64,000 bases of DNA from Hyaloraphidium curvatum (GCA_025558095.1 JAIVFI010000017.1:186001-250000), one strand, 5' to 3'; shown: positions 33,224 through 44,283, counted from the first letter of the stretch. Notes: a model not told the origin generated them from the sequence alone. Numbers and translations: made by a program.

Positions 33224-33799
33224 ATGCCGCGCGCGCCCGCCCGCTCGCCGCTGTCGGCCGTCACTCCGCCGCCGCCCTCCGCGCCGCTCGCCGCGCCCGT
33301 GGCGCTCGCCGCCGGCCAACGCTGGGAGTGCTGCTCCCCGGCCGCCTTCTCGTGCTCCCCGGCGTCGCTCTCCTCGGCGATGACCGAGTCGGCGATGACC
33401 GAGCCGCCGTCGCCGCGCCCCGCCGCGCCCGCCGGGGCCGGCGCCCCGTTCGCCAAGCAGCCGCTCGCCTCCCCGCCTCCCCGGCCCCCCTCGGCGCTCT
33501 CGCGGCTGCTCACCTCGTCGCCGCACCCCGACCCGCGCCGGCGGCACATGGCGCGCTTCCTCTCCGCGCCGGACCTCTCCTCGCGCATGGACCTCGAGAC
33601 GTACGAGCGCGCAGTCGCCCCCGCTCGCGAGCGCCGCGAGTCGGAGACCCGCGAGCGCCGCGACAGCGGCGCCAGCGTCGGCCCCGCCTCCCCCGTGGAC
33701 TCCAAGCCCGCCTGCGACCTGCCGCCCGCCGCGCCGCGGTACAGGGACTCGGTGCTGGACCCGGCAATCCGATTCGCCGCCCACGCGCGGGCCGGGTAA
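33224..33799 (+). CDS. hypothetical disordered Ser/Pro/Ala-rich protein
   Basis: 191 residues from ATG (GCGATGC context) to TAA. Residues 1-100 are low complexity. A more ordered stretch, 'HMARFLSAPDLSSRMDLETY', is followed by Arg/Glu-rich SETRERRDSG. The strands compete: a longer open frame on the opposite strand covers 33193-35079 but looks like a GC artefact. I do not recognise a family, and the gene may be spurious. Confidence 0.35.
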   Translation: MPRAPARSPLSAVTPPPPSAPLAAPVALAAGQRWECCSPAAFSCSPASLSSAMTESAMTEPPSPRPAAPAGAGAPFAKQPLASPPPRPPSALSRLLTSSPHPDPRRRHMARFLSAPDLSSRMDLETYERAVAPARERRESETRERRDSGASVGPASPVDSKPACDLPPAAPRYRDSVLDPAIRFAAHARAG

Positions 33800-35152
33800 T
33801 CGTCCGGCTGGCGCCGCCGGCGCCGGAAACGGGGCCGGACCGGGCCGATGGACATTGGACATGCGCTATTACCGCCGGACACGGGATCCGGAGCGCCCCC
33901 TGTGCAGCAGGGGGCCGTCAGAGGCGTTGGATGGTTGCGGCCATGCGGCCGCAGCCGGGGTGCGGGAGAAGATCGGCGCGGATGTAGCCGCGCAATGTAT
34001 TCGGAAACGTCCGGGAGGGAATGTACATGCTGTTTCTGCCATCTGCGCGCGGGCGATCCGGCGCCTGAAGCACGTGAACGGAACCAGAGCCCGAAAGGCC
34101 CGATCGGGCCCGGCGGTGCCGGGTCCGCTTCGTGCGCCGCAAACGGGGCGGCATCCGTCCGGCGGACCTCTCCAAACCTATCCCGAGCTTCGCGCCCTTC
34201 CGTGCACCCAACCGGCGCCTCCAGGAGGGAGTGAGCGAACGTCTCCCGCTTTGGAGGCGGAAGGTCTCCGGGCCGTCCCACGCATCTGACCCCGCCGGCC
34301 ACGCCCGGCCGCGCGCAAAGCCACACATCACCCGCGCCCCCCCCCCTGCCCATGGAGTCGGGTGCCGGAGAAGGGCGCGATCCGCCCCGGCCGGCCTCCG
34401 GCGGGCTCCCGTGGAGCGCGGTCGGGAACGGACGACGCGGATCGGGCACAGCCACACTGGCGTTGCTGCGCCCCGCCGACCGTGCAGCTTGGCCACCGGT
34501 CGGGCTTACTCGGCAGCAGGGAGAAGGGACTGATGCGGGAGCGCTGGCTTGGGACGACGGGAGGAGCAGGCCAAAGCAGGCGGGGCTCTGTGGCCGTCGT
34601 GGGAGGCCCGTCGCTGCACGCAGCTGCGCCCGATCCGCGCGCACCGGCTCCCGCGCACGCTCGCTTCCCTTCGGAGCATCGCGGGGCCGGGGTGTCGGTG
34701 GGACGGGCGGGGCGGCAGGTTGCCCCGGGTCAACGCCGGGTGGGATGGTCGGGGCGGACGGACTTTGGGGAGGGAAGAGGGAAGGAGACGGCGGGCCGCG
34801 GCCATGGATCGGGAGCACGGGTTGCTGCTGTTGCTGTGGGAGGGGCCGGTGATTGTGCACACGATGTGGGCTCGGTCTCGCGATGAGATGGTCAACACGG
34901 GGCGGTTTCCACTCGGCGGGCGTTCTGCATTCGGACAACAAGTATGGCGGGAAACGGCATGCTCGTTTGGCCTCAGTAGGCTGCCCTCGGGACCGCATTG
35001 TCATCCGACTAATCCGGGTGTCCAACCGGCCGAGTGGGGATCCGCCACGGCGCCGGCCGCTCGCCACCCTCCGCGCCACACCCGCTCCGAATCAGAATCC
35101 CGTCCCGTGCGACGCGACCTTCCGCCCCGCAACAACCTTGCCACGCGTCCCA
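33800..35152. other. gene-poor region, no gene supported
   Basis: About 1.35 kb between the disordered-protein frame and the SnoaL-like gene. It holds long open frames on both strands (the longest on minus), but these are Arg/Pro/Gly/Ala-rich and lack motifs. It resembles the region at 32.0-33.2 kb in composition. Confidence 0.4.
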
Positions 35153-35863
35153 ATGGCCGTCGACGAGCTCTCGGTGCTCATCAACCGGTTCTGTGCGCGG
35201 GAGACGCGCCCCCCCTTTGTCTCCCCCTCATTTCCCTCCCGTCCCCGGGCGCCAGACGACGCCATCGACGAGAACCGTTTCGACGACATGGCGGCGATGC
35301 TCACGCCGGGCGCCAAGATGATCTACGGTCCGCACGCGGGCGCCTTGCTTCCCGGGGACACAGGACCGGGGTGAACGCGTCCCCGCCCCCCGCGCGCGCA
35401 GCGAACCTGCCCCCCATACTCGGCCGCGACGCCATCAGGAACCTCTTCCTCTCCGTCGCCGCGACCCGCAAATCGGCCAAGCACAGGGACTACACGTTCT
35501 ACCCGCACCCCGGCAACCCCGACGGTCCGCCCGCGCTCCCGCCACCCGGGCAACGGACGGTCGGCTGACGCCCCGCCCGCCCGCCCGGCAGAGTTCATGG
35601 TCACCTGCATGTACGACCAGGTGATCCCCACCCCGCTGGGCGACAAGACCGTCTCGCTCCCCGCCGCCGTGCGGTTCGCGACGGAGGGCGGGCTGCTCTC
35701 ACTCTACGGTGGGTCCCCCTCGGCGGGCGGGCAGAAAGGGGGCTGATGCGGCGTGGTGCGGGCAGAGATATTCATGGATCCGACGCCGGGGACGATCGCG
35801 CAGGGCAAGGCGGTGGTGCCGGACGAGAAGCTGGATCCCAAGGTGGTGGACCACAAGGTGTAG
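35153..35863 (+). CDS. SnoaL-like (NTF2-fold) protein
   Basis: Five exons: 35153-35192, 35256-35327, 35402-35524, 35592-35708, 35766-35863 (149 residues; all junctions phase 1). It reads 'INRFYDDAIDENRFDDMAAM' with 'GRDAIRNLF' and ends in strands 'EFMVTCMYDQV' and 'AAVRFATEGGLLSLY'. This is the cone-shaped alpha+beta fold of SnoaL-like polyketide cyclases, small-molecule isomerases and dehydratases. No catalytic pair can be assigned. The first two introns are 3n-sized or nearly so and could be missed by ORF-based annotation, which would leave only the last exon pieces. Confidence 0.7.
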
Positions 35864-36065
35864 TCCATCCCGTCGGGTCCCATTCCCAATCAGATCCTGG
35901 ATCCGATCAACATCGTGTCCGGGCGTGCCCGTTCCATTCGGCGGCCCAAGGGGTTCGGGTCCTGAGGAGTTTGGTGACTGGCTGGCGCGAGTGCCCTGCC
36001 TGGGGATAGTCAGAGACACCGACCTCGCCGAACCAATCCGAGGGAGGTATCGCGTTCTCGGGGCC

Positions 36066-37601
36066 ATGGACGAAGAGCAGCCCCCGTCGTCGGGGGAGGA
36101 CGCGGCCGCCGCGCCCTTCTTTGGCCCGGACGAGCTCGCCGCGCTGTTCCCCGCCGCCCTGCCTCCAGTCCGCTCGTTCGGACGCCGCCCGCCGCCGCCG
36201 GCCGCCCACAGGACGCTGCCGCTGTCGGAGTTCCGGCGCGTGCTCGGGAGGCAGCCGGCGCTGGCCGCCCTCGTGGACCTGAACCTCGCCCTTTCGTGGT
36301 TCGCCGCCCAGAGCCCGTTCCGCAATCTCCTCTGCGAGATTGGAGCCGTACTTCTCGTGGCAGCTGTGTGGCAAGCGAACGTTGCGTACCCGCGTTTCCC
36401 GCTCCGCGAGCAGATCCTGGCGACCTTCTGCTACGTGCTTTGCATCTCCGCCATCCTGATCTTCCCCCCTCTCTTTACGCGCTGGAAGCTCCGGTTCGCG
36501 AGCTATTCCGCCAAGCAGTCTGGGGAGCCGGACATGTCGGGCCACAGTCTCGCCGGGGTCGTGCAGTGGTGCCGACTCGCCGAGGCGCGTTCGGCCGAGG
36601 CGGGCAAGGCATCTCGCCTTCTTGAGCACGAGCCGGACGATCCTCTGTGTCCCTGCCCGCGGCCGTCGTGCGCCGGGGGCACGCTCCTCAGCACGACCGT
36701 GTACGCGTACGCCGACGACCTCGCGCGCGTGGCGGCGATGGCGGGCCATTCGTTTCTGGCCGCATGGACGCTTCAGTTTACTTTTCCGGATGCGGCGCGT
36801 ACCTGGTGGGGCATCGGAACCCTCGTCGTATTCTACGGTGGGTCTGTCCGCCGCTTTAGCGTCCCATGTTCCCCTCAAGCGCTGTTCCCAGCACTTTACC
36901 TGGTCGTCAACGGCTGGGTGACGATTCTGGGTGCCAGATTCCGTGCCAACCTCGCCACGCTCGACCTGTCGCGAAAGCTGCACCATCGCGCGGTCTGGCT
37001 CTGCCTTTCGTCGCTCGTTGACGGCTTCCAGGCCGAGATCGACAGCGGAGGATGTACGCTCCCGGGTGACGCGCCGGCCCATGAACCGTACCAATCCTTG
37101 CACTTCGAGCTCACGACCGTATGGCAGCAACGTTTCGCGTACTTGGCATTTAACAGCATATATCTCGGATTTTACGCGACCTTCACCCTCGTCCCGGCTC
37201 TGATCATGATCGCGTTTGGAGGCTGTCTGCCTGCTCTGTACCTTGCTTTTCTGGTCTACATCGGGATTGCGGTGTTTGCGGACGGCGCCAACGTCGCTGC
37301 CGCAAACAGCCACATCGAAACGGTCATGGACGCCTACCGGGCTGCCCGCCTTGCGCTGCGCCAGCTCGCGGCCCTCCCAAACGTCACCCCGGAAGCGGCA
37401 GCCCGGATTTCGAGGCACGACCAGGTGATCGGCTCCTTCCTGGATGCGGACAGGTGGAAGGCCCGCATGTTGGGCTTCGCGGTGACCCCGGGCAGCGTGC
37501 GGCGGATGGTGGTGACGCTCATCACTGTCTGTGTCGCGCTCTGGGGGGTGCTGCGTAGTTCGGGTGTGGTCTTTACGCTCGACATGGCTTGTTCAGGATG
37601 A
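36066..37601 (+). CDS. CPC-motif multi-TM protein, paralog 1
   Basis: Exons 36066-36837 and 36892-37601 (493 residues). It is a polytopic membrane protein with about eight hydrophobic segments. The N-terminus has an LFPAALPP segment. A cytosolic- or lumen-facing motif, LCPCPRPSC (C195, C197, C202), follows an acidic HEPDD. A mid-protein 'RKLHHRAVWLCLSSL' and a C-terminal 'HDQVIGSFLDADRWKARMLG' precede a final TM. The same three landmarks occur in the proteins at 56354-57866 and 59384-61071, defining a three-member family. The 54-nt intron matches the position of one in paralog 3. I do not recognise the family; transporter, channel or sensor are all possible. Confidence 0.7.
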   Translation: MDEEQPPSSGEDAAAAPFFGPDELAALFPAALPPVRSFGRRPPPPAAHRTLPLSEFRRVLGRQPALAALVDLNLALSWFAAQSPFRNLLCEIGAVLLVAAVWQANVAYPRFPLREQILATFCYVLCISAILIFPPLFTRWKLRFASYSAKQSGEPDMSGHSLAGVVQWCRLAEARSAEAGKASRLLEHEPDDPLCPCPRPSCAGGTLLSTTVYAYADDLARVAAMAGHSFLAAWTLQFTFPDAARTWWGIGTLVVFYGGSVRRFSVPCSPQALFPALYLVVNGWVTILGARFRANLATLDLSRKLHHRAVWLCLSSLVDGFQAEIDSGGCTLPGDAPAHEPYQSLHFELTTVWQQRFAYLAFNSIYLGFYATFTLVPALIMIAFGGCLPALYLAFLVYIGIAVFADGANVAAANSHIETVMDAYRAARLALRQLAALPNVTPEAAARISRHDQVIGSFLDADRWKARMLGFAVTPGSVRRMVVTLITVCVALWGVLRSSGVVFTLDMACSG

Positions 37602-37752
37602 TGTGCTGCTCAGTAAGCGACTGCGGCAGGTCGTGGATAGGCCAGCATCTCGTGCGGTGCCAATCTATCAGCTCTGGTATTCCCAATACACCATCCGATC
37701 CACCGTGCCGGAGCGGCCCCATCTCCTTCCCTCCCTCCCGCCGTCCACCCGC

Positions 37753-39758
37753 CTACCACCAGGGGAAGAACACCAGAGTAACGAGGAAGAAGACGGGGCA
37801 GGCGATGCCGATCGAGTAGGCCATGTACCCGAAGAAGCTCGGCATGCGCACGCCATTGTCCGTGCAGATGTTGCGCACGAGGAAGTTGGGTGCGTTGCCG
37901 ATGTAGGTGCTGCACGACGGCGGGGCGGGTCAGCAGCGAGCCGGGCTGCATCCGGGAGGGAACCCACTTTGCGCCCATGAATACGGCGCCGGCCGTAATG
38001 GCCTTGAGGTACGCCGCCTTGGGCCCCATGAGCTCCTCGGGGTCGCCGCCGGCCATGTTGAAGAACAAGAGGTAGGTCGGGGAGTTGTCGAGGAACGAGG
38101 ATAGGGCGCCGGTTGCCCAGAAGTACTCGGTCGGAGTGTCGATGGCGTTGATGAGGAAGCCCAGCGGGCCCGAGGCGCCCGACTCGAACATGATGAGGAT
38201 GGGGATGAGGCAGATGAAGATGCCGGTGAAGAGCACGGCGACCTCGTTGAAGGCGGCGAAGGAGAAGTTGTTGTCGCGGTGGATCCGCCTGGCGGTGAAG
38301 AAGAAGGACAGGACGCCGATGATTGTAAGCAGCACGTCCCGGCCGATGTTGAAGTACGACCAGAAGATGCCGTGGCTCGGGTCCGCAGGATCGTTCATGA
38401 CCGTGAAACCGGCATACGGGAATGCCTTGTTCAGGTACCCGGATGCGATCACCAGGCCGACGATGATGAGCACGGCGACGCAATTGTACCACCCGCGCAC
38501 GTCGAATTTCTCGCCGTGCGAGAGGCCTGGACGCAGCGCCATCCCGAAGCGCACGTACAGCTGCAGCGTGTGCCAGCCCCTGCTGTGCTCGGGCGGCGGT
38601 ATGACGACGGCGTCCGACTTTGCCCCGTCCACCATGGTGTCCACCTTTGCCTTGTCAACCGCGGCGTCCACGGCGGCGGGTAGGGGCGTGCCACGCACTG
38701 CCTTTCGCACCGAGGCCCACTTAGAAGGGCGGGCCGCGGGGGCGGGCAAAGTGGGCTCCGACAATGAGGGCGACGACGGCTCAGTGGGTGCCGAGAAAGC
38801 AGCGTTGTCCATCGCCGCATCGGGGAGCACGGGGAGGTCCGCGACGTTCGCCTCCGTGTCCAATTCGCCCGGCACGGTTGCGGGGGTCGAGGCCAGCGTC
38901 GCCTGCTCCGACTGCAAGGGCGTGGCGTCCACCGCGGTCCCGAGGATCTTCTTTGTCTCAATGACCTCCTCCAGCTCATGCTCCGGCACTTCCGGCAACG
39001 TAGCCTCTGTATCCCTTACCAGCAAAGTCCGCGAGTGCCCCACCATCTCGCGGTTGTAGAGGAACATGTCGAGCGGGAGGTAGATGACGAGCAGGATGCC
39101 CGCGGTGAAGGCCCAGTGCGGCAACATGTTTATCAGGGTCCAGAAAAAGTCCACGCCCTTGAGAAACCCGAGAAAGACCGGTGGGTCGCCGATGGGGGTC
39201 AGCACGCCGCCAATGTTGGAGACGAGAAAGATGAAGAAGACGAAGGTGTGGACCTTGTGCTTGCGCCCGTGCAGGGACCGCAGCACCGGTCGGATGAGCA
39301 GCATCGAGGCACCCGTGGTCCCCACGACCGAGGCAAGGACGGTGCCGATGAGAAGGGTGAGGAACGATGTCATCGGCTTCCCGTCGCCCGCTCCCTCGAT
39401 GACCACGCCGCCGGCCGTCACGTAGAGCGAGAAGATGAGCGAAATGAAGGAGATGTACTCCAGGAGCAGGGTATGCACGAGCTCATAGACGAGCTGCAGG
39501 CCTCCGAACTGCACGCCGAACCTGCGCGGCACCAGCGGGTCAGCCGCACCGCGCCCCGCGAAGTCGGCCCGGAACTCACGGAATTATGAAGGCGAGAGAA
39601 AAAACGGCGACCACGAGGCCCTGCCACCTTAATTGCTCCCAGAAGTGGGGGAAGGCGAGCGGGAAGATGGCGATGGACAGGAGGAGCCCAAAGAACGGGA
39701 CCATGTACGGCAGCGGCACCGAGAGGCCGCCTCCCGCGGCCTCCTCCGACGGCGCCAT
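37753..39758 (-). CDS. NhaD/CitMHS-type sodium:proton antiporter
   Basis: Exons 39580-39758, 37968-39521, 37753-37909 (629 residues; introns 58 nt each). Multi-TM protein of the ion-transporter superfamily. Diagnostic runs are 'TGGASMLLIRP'-like TTGASMLLIRP, 'NIGGVLTPIGDPPVFLGFLK' and, after splicing, 'GANTYIGNAPNFLV'. A hydrophilic loop of about 200 residues rich in Pro, Ala, Thr and acidic residues separates the two halves, as in large CitMHS_2/NhaD proteins. Na+/H+ exchange is the likely role; a citrate-type transporter is the alternative. It lies tail to tail with the CPC-motif paralog 1. Confidence 0.85.
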
Positions 39759-40233
39759 CGGGCCGGCGGTGCCGGAGCGGGTTTTGAAGCCCCGATGGGG
39801 CGGAATAGAGGTCGAGCTCTTTTGAGTTTTCACACGGCCGCCTGCCGCCACCCGCAATTGCATCAGCCCGCACCTGCGGAGCACGTGGCCAATCCTCCCA
39901 CCGGGATCCGCTCCAAGCTCACGATCGAGCTTCAAGAGACACATACTGCAGGCCTGAGGGGCGGAGAGAATACTCCGAGGCTGGATCACGAAGCTGCGTT
40001 GAGAATTCCGCCCGCGGCGCAAAGGCGTCGGCGGAATCTCCGCGAATGCCGAGCCCTGTCATCCTGATCAAAGACTAGTAGTCCTCCGAGACCGGTGAAG
40101 AATAATGAGCTGGATTGAGTTTGACCGGCCCGGGTCCGGCAGGCAGTCCTGGCAGGCCTGGCAGGCGTCGTCGTTTCAATCGCGCAACGCACGCGCCCCG
40201 AGACAAGAGTGGGTCAGCGGAGGGGCACTCTGA
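39759..40233. other. intergenic, no gene seen
   Basis: About 475 bases upstream of the antiporter (minus) and before the LRR relic. It contains a GGCAGGC(C/A)TGG-rich stretch near 40137-40170. No gene was found. Confidence 0.4.
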
Positions 40234-40911
40234 GCCCTCAAAGCCCCGCACCTGTTCAGAGTCACTCTGATCGGAGATGGCTTCGGGGATCATGAGGCAA
40301 TCGGAGAGATGTTGGCAGCGAACCCCACGCTCCAGGAACTCGATCCCGAACACATCCTCAGCGTTGTGAGCTTCTTTTCTTCGCCTCAGCCGGTACGAAG
40401 CTTTCGTTGATGTGCTGTTTTCCAAATCCAAAGTGAAGCTCTCGACAGGGCAATCGCGGCCAACGGACGAGAGCTTCGTTTTCTGAAGTTGGCGGATCTG
40501 AGAAGCATTAAAGCGATCTGCTCGAGCCTGGCGGATCTCGAGCATCTGGGATGGGGTATCGAGTGGATTGAAGACGGAGTGTGCCCTCCTCTGGCGAAGC
40601 TGCGGAACCTGCGGAGCCTCACGTTTACCGAGATGTTTTACGACGGCCTGGAGGACCGCGAGGCCGAGATGGAGCTGAGCGAGGCAGCTGCCCAGCTTCC
40701 CGGGCTGAACTACATCAGGGACCTCTACTACGACGTGACCGATCGTGTGCTCGATTACCGGTTCTCTTCCGAGTGCGGCGAGGACGACGAGGATTGGGAC
40801 CACGAGAGAGAAGGCGGCGCGGTGGAAGACGCGGGCACGGAGGACGCACAAGCATGCGAGACGGCAACAGATGAGAGCATCACCTTCGAAGGCCCGAATG
40901 GATCCTTTTGA
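40234..40911 (+). pseudogene. F-box/LRR-like relic
   Basis: One frame encodes leucine-rich sequence in two parts separated by an in-frame TGA at 40408: 'GEMLAANPTLQELDPEHIL' before and 'LRFLKLADLRSIKAICSSL' after. Another in-frame TGA lies at 40231. No GT-AG pair of suitable phase removes the TGA, and no F-box or start was found upstream. The last 60 residues are acidic. It resembles fungal LRR-containing F-box proteins and is probably a decayed or fragmentary copy. A real intron with unusual sites is the alternative. Confidence 0.45.
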
Positions 40912-41074
40912 TCGAAATGAAACGACCGACTCGCTGTGCATGTGGTCGTGCATGGGCCTGGGTCGCGGGAGACCCTCCGCCCAACCAGCCGCCGCCGAGG
41001 GAAGCTGTTCGGGCCCCTCGCCCACCCGTGCCGCGCCGCGCCGGGCGTGCGAGCCTCGCAAACCAGTGCCTGCG

Positions 41075-43855
41075 ATGGCGGCACCGCGCCGCGGCGGGGG
41101 AACGGCGCGGGGGCGGCTCCCCCGCGCCGCCGTCCATGTGATGACGCTCGCCGCCGCTGTGTTCGTCGCCCTCGCCGGCGCCGCCCGCGCCGCGAACCTC
41201 GCCATCGAGCTGGAGCCGCTGATCGACGTCAACGACAAGCGCCTGGAGATCCAAGGCTACCTCGACAACTCGCAGGAGTTCAACGAGAACGTGCAGGGCT
41301 GCCTGAAGCGCGGCTACTCGATCGAGCGCTGCCTGCAGACCGCCACCTTCTGCCTCGGCGCCTCGATCGTGCTCGAGCAGATGCCGTGGAGCTTCGTGCC
41401 GTCCGAGTATTTCGGTGCCTTCAAGCTGGACTGCGGCAAGGGCGAGTGCTTCCAGTGCTGCCAGACCGGGCCCGGGTCGTGCCACACCTCCTTCATCGGC
41501 TTCCCCGTCATCAACTGCGACGCCAAGTATGGCGCTGGCACCAAGCCCGCCGGCCTCACCCGGCTCGACCCCGACGTCGACTCTCTGGGCCAAGCCTGCC
41601 TCTTCATCCCCCAGGGGTGCGACCACCTTTCGGGCTGCAACTCCGCCTCCGTCGGCGTCTCGCGCCGGCGGCTCGCGAAGCGGGTGCAGGCCGCCGAGAT
41701 CCCCGGGTTCCAGGACGAGGCGTCGGACCGCTCGCGCGCTCTGTCGTTCGGGATGCAGGTCCAGTGGTCCTTTTCCAAGTACCTCGAGGACTTTGCGACC
41801 CAGACGTCGCAGGGCACCTTTGAAAACGCGTCGTCGTTTGAGACGGCGGAGTATTCGCCCCACATCCTGACGGTGCAGGACTGGTTGACCAATCGCGGCC
41901 GCAAGGGGTGGCGCACCGACATCCTCACCAAGCCCCTGTTCCCCTCGGCTGCCGACGTGCCACCGCACCTCCAGGTGCGCAACGAATCCGGCCACCTGCA
42001 GGACCAGCCCAGCAAGCTCGGCCTCCTCGTCGCATGGGGCGTGCAGAACGCCCTGCGGAGCTTCCCCAACCTGTACGAGCGCTTCCGCTACACGGAGCAG
42101 CGGATCTGGTCCACCGCCGCCAAGCAGACCAGCTTCGCCGCGGCGCTGGGGACCGCGGACCCCTCCGCCGCGGCGTGGAACTCGTCGACGGGGCCGTCGT
42201 ACGCCGTCATGGAGGGCGTGTGGATGCTGCAGGACTGGAGGCTGCTGTCGATCCCCGCACCGGGCGAGCCGACGGTGCCCGCGGGGCAGTTCCAGAACGT
42301 GGAGATGGGAAAGGCGGCAAGGATCGTGCGGATCGTGCTGCGGAGGACGCGGAGCCCGGGGAGCGTGGAGGTGCGCCTCGTGCTCGAGATCGAGGACCCC
42401 GAGGCGGGCGTGTCGGCCAACGCGCGGCCGATGGCGGTGGACTGGGGCGACCATTCTCCCGCCGATCCCCACCAGGTCCCCTCGAGCGAGGCGACCTTCG
42501 CGGTCGCGCACACCTACACCCGCGCACAGGCGGCCAAGACCTTCCTCGTGCGCATCTGGCTCGAAAACGAGACGGGCCTGCGCAGCACTGTCGCGCTGGC
42601 CGTTCGGATCGCCGGCACCGGCGTTGCACCGCCCCCCGTGCGGCGTGCGCTCTCGTCGACGCAGCCCCTCCTGGTCGAGATTGCGCTCCCGGGCTTCCAG
42701 CTAAAGAACTTTGACCCGAACCTCGTCGGCATGCGGTTTCGTCTGCACCTCCGCCGCGCGGACCAGGCCGCGCCGGGCACGCTGTCTGGCATCACGCCGT
42801 ACCTCCCCAGCGACGGCGCGGACGATTTTAACCCACAGGTGCGGGAACTCCTGGCAACCAACGTCAACAGTGAGCCGGCCCTGGACAGGCTGGCGATCGA
42901 GCCGGACCATGCGGGCATCTGGTGCCGTTACGGGAACAAGTTCCGGTTCTCGCGCACCCTGCGCGGGCGCACGATCGACCCCGCCACGGGGCGCCACGTC
43001 GACTTTTCGATCCCCCTGCAGCGCTCGGACCTCAAGATCTTCGTCTCCACGGAGCTCCCCGACGGCGCGTGGTCCAATGCGACCGAAGCCGAGCCGTCGC
43101 TCGCGGACTCGTACATCACGGTGAACGCCACCGCAGGGACCTTCGACGTGGAGCTGTGCGTCATCCCCGGGCTCGAGTGGATCGTGCTCTCCCGGCTCGA
43201 GGTTGACCTCTCCTCGCGCGCCGAGGAGCTCTACGCGGCTGCCTGGTCTGCCCTCTCGGCATCGCTCGAGAACGGCGCGGCGTACGACGATCTGGAGGCC
43301 GCGGGTTGGGCCGAGACCCGGCCCGGGCCGGGGGTCAGGTTCGCGGATCCGGCGGGGGAGGCGGCGCGGACGGCGAGGGCGAGGTGGCAGGGGTTCGGGG
43401 TGGCGGTGTGGGACGAGGCGTGGACGACCACGCAGACGACGAGCACGTCGGCGACTCTAACGACAAGCACGACGAGCCAAACGAGCAGCACGACGACCTA
43501 CACGACCTCGACGACGACCTACACGACCTCTACGACGACCCATACGAGCAGCACGACTACCTTTACGAGCAGCACCACGACCCGGACGCCCGATCCGGTG
43601 CGGACCACCTCCCCGCCCGCTCGCACCACCACCCGCCAGCCCGACGCGGTTCCGATCACCACCGCGATCGCGAGGCCGACGTCGAAAAAGGTCGTTCCGA
43701 CCACCGCGGGAGCCAAGGGCGGCAAGCGGACGACGTCGCGGCGGCGGACGACGTCGAAGCGCAGGACGTCGGCCAAGAAGAGGACGTCGACCAAGCGGAA
43801 GACGTCGACGAGGAGGAGGATCACCACGAAAAAGAAGACGGTGAAGAGGATGTGA
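41075..43855 (+). CDS. large secreted protein with PKD-like domain and Thr-rich, basic tail
   Basis: A single exon encodes 926 residues. A signal peptide follows the start (VFVALAGAARAA). The first 200 residues hold many Cys (ECFQCC, CLFIPQGC). At about residues 440-510 a PKD/Ig-like fold shows 'VDWGDHSP' and HTYTRAQ before VRIWLENETG. From about 785 on, the chain becomes near-uniform Thr/Ser repeats (TTST, YTTSTTT units), then a Lys/Arg tail with TTSRRRTTSKRR. The Thr region is a good O-glycosylation stalk and the basic tail could bind anionic wall polymers. No enzyme motif. It may be an adhesin or wall protein; function is inference. Confidence 0.75.
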   Translation: MAAPRRGGGTARGRLPRAAVHVMTLAAAVFVALAGAARAANLAIELEPLIDVNDKRLEIQGYLDNSQEFNENVQGCLKRGYSIERCLQTATFCLGASIVLEQMPWSFVPSEYFGAFKLDCGKGECFQCCQTGPGSCHTSFIGFPVINCDAKYGAGTKPAGLTRLDPDVDSLGQACLFIPQGCDHLSGCNSASVGVSRRRLAKRVQAAEIPGFQDEASDRSRALSFGMQVQWSFSKYLEDFATQTSQGTFENASSFETAEYSPHILTVQDWLTNRGRKGWRTDILTKPLFPSAADVPPHLQVRNESGHLQDQPSKLGLLVAWGVQNALRSFPNLYERFRYTEQRIWSTAAKQTSFAAALGTADPSAAAWNSSTGPSYAVMEGVWMLQDWRLLSIPAPGEPTVPAGQFQNVEMGKAARIVRIVLRRTRSPGSVEVRLVLEIEDPEAGVSANARPMAVDWGDHSPADPHQVPSSEATFAVAHTYTRAQAAKTFLVRIWLENETGLRSTVALAVRIAGTGVAPPPVRRALSSTQPLLVEIALPGFQLKNFDPNLVGMRFRLHLRRADQAAPGTLSGITPYLPSDGADDFNPQVRELLATNVNSEPALDRLAIEPDHAGIWCRYGNKFRFSRTLRGRTIDPATGRHVDFSIPLQRSDLKIFVSTELPDGAWSNATEAEPSLADSYITVNATAGTFDVELCVIPGLEWIVLSRLEVDLSSRAEELYAAAWSALSASLENGAAYDDLEAAGWAETRPGPGVRFADPAGEAARTARARWQGFGVAVWDEAWTTTQTTSTSATLTTSTTSQTSSTTTYTTSTTTYTTSTTTHTSSTTTFTSSTTTRTPDPVRTTSPPARTTTRQPDAVPITTAIARPTSKKVVPTTAGAKGGKRTTSRRRTTSKRRTSAKKRTSTKRKTSTRRRITTKKKTVKRM

Positions 43856-44283
43856 TCGGCATCTGGGAAGGGTGACGACGAGGGGCTGAAGTCAAAAGCG
43901 GCCGGCGGACCGCACGGGAACTGGTTGCTGAATCATTTATCTGAGTCCTGCTGATGTGAAGCCTGTATTGGAGCTGCTCAGTACTCCGATTGCATGTCCG
44001 GTCAGACGCCTTCCGATCGGTGTCCTGGCGTTGGCCTTGCGAAGGCACAGCAGGGGGTGCCTGGACGCGGATCGGGGCCAGCGGTGCCGGAACCACATAC
44101 AGGAGCACATATCAAGGCATTCGAAAGCTTTTCGGCATCTCCGGATCACCCGACTGCGGTGTCCGAACCGCGTGGCGGAGTCGCTCGGTTCTCTGAAGAC
44201 CCTTTGTCAGTCGGGGCTGGACGGGAGCACTTCACCCGGAAGGACACACCACCCGAGCGCCCCCCCATCGGCCCGGCCCCGCG
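43856..44283. other. intergenic, no gene seen
   Basis: About 430 bases between two plus-strand genes, less GC-rich than the coding flanks. No element was recognised. Confidence 0.5.

Noticed and set aside
33193-35079. 628-residue open frame on the minus strand
   Set aside because: Composition is Arg/Pro/Gly/Ser without any motif; it spans an apparent plus-strand frame and intergenic DNA. Long stop-free runs are expected in this GC-rich sequence.
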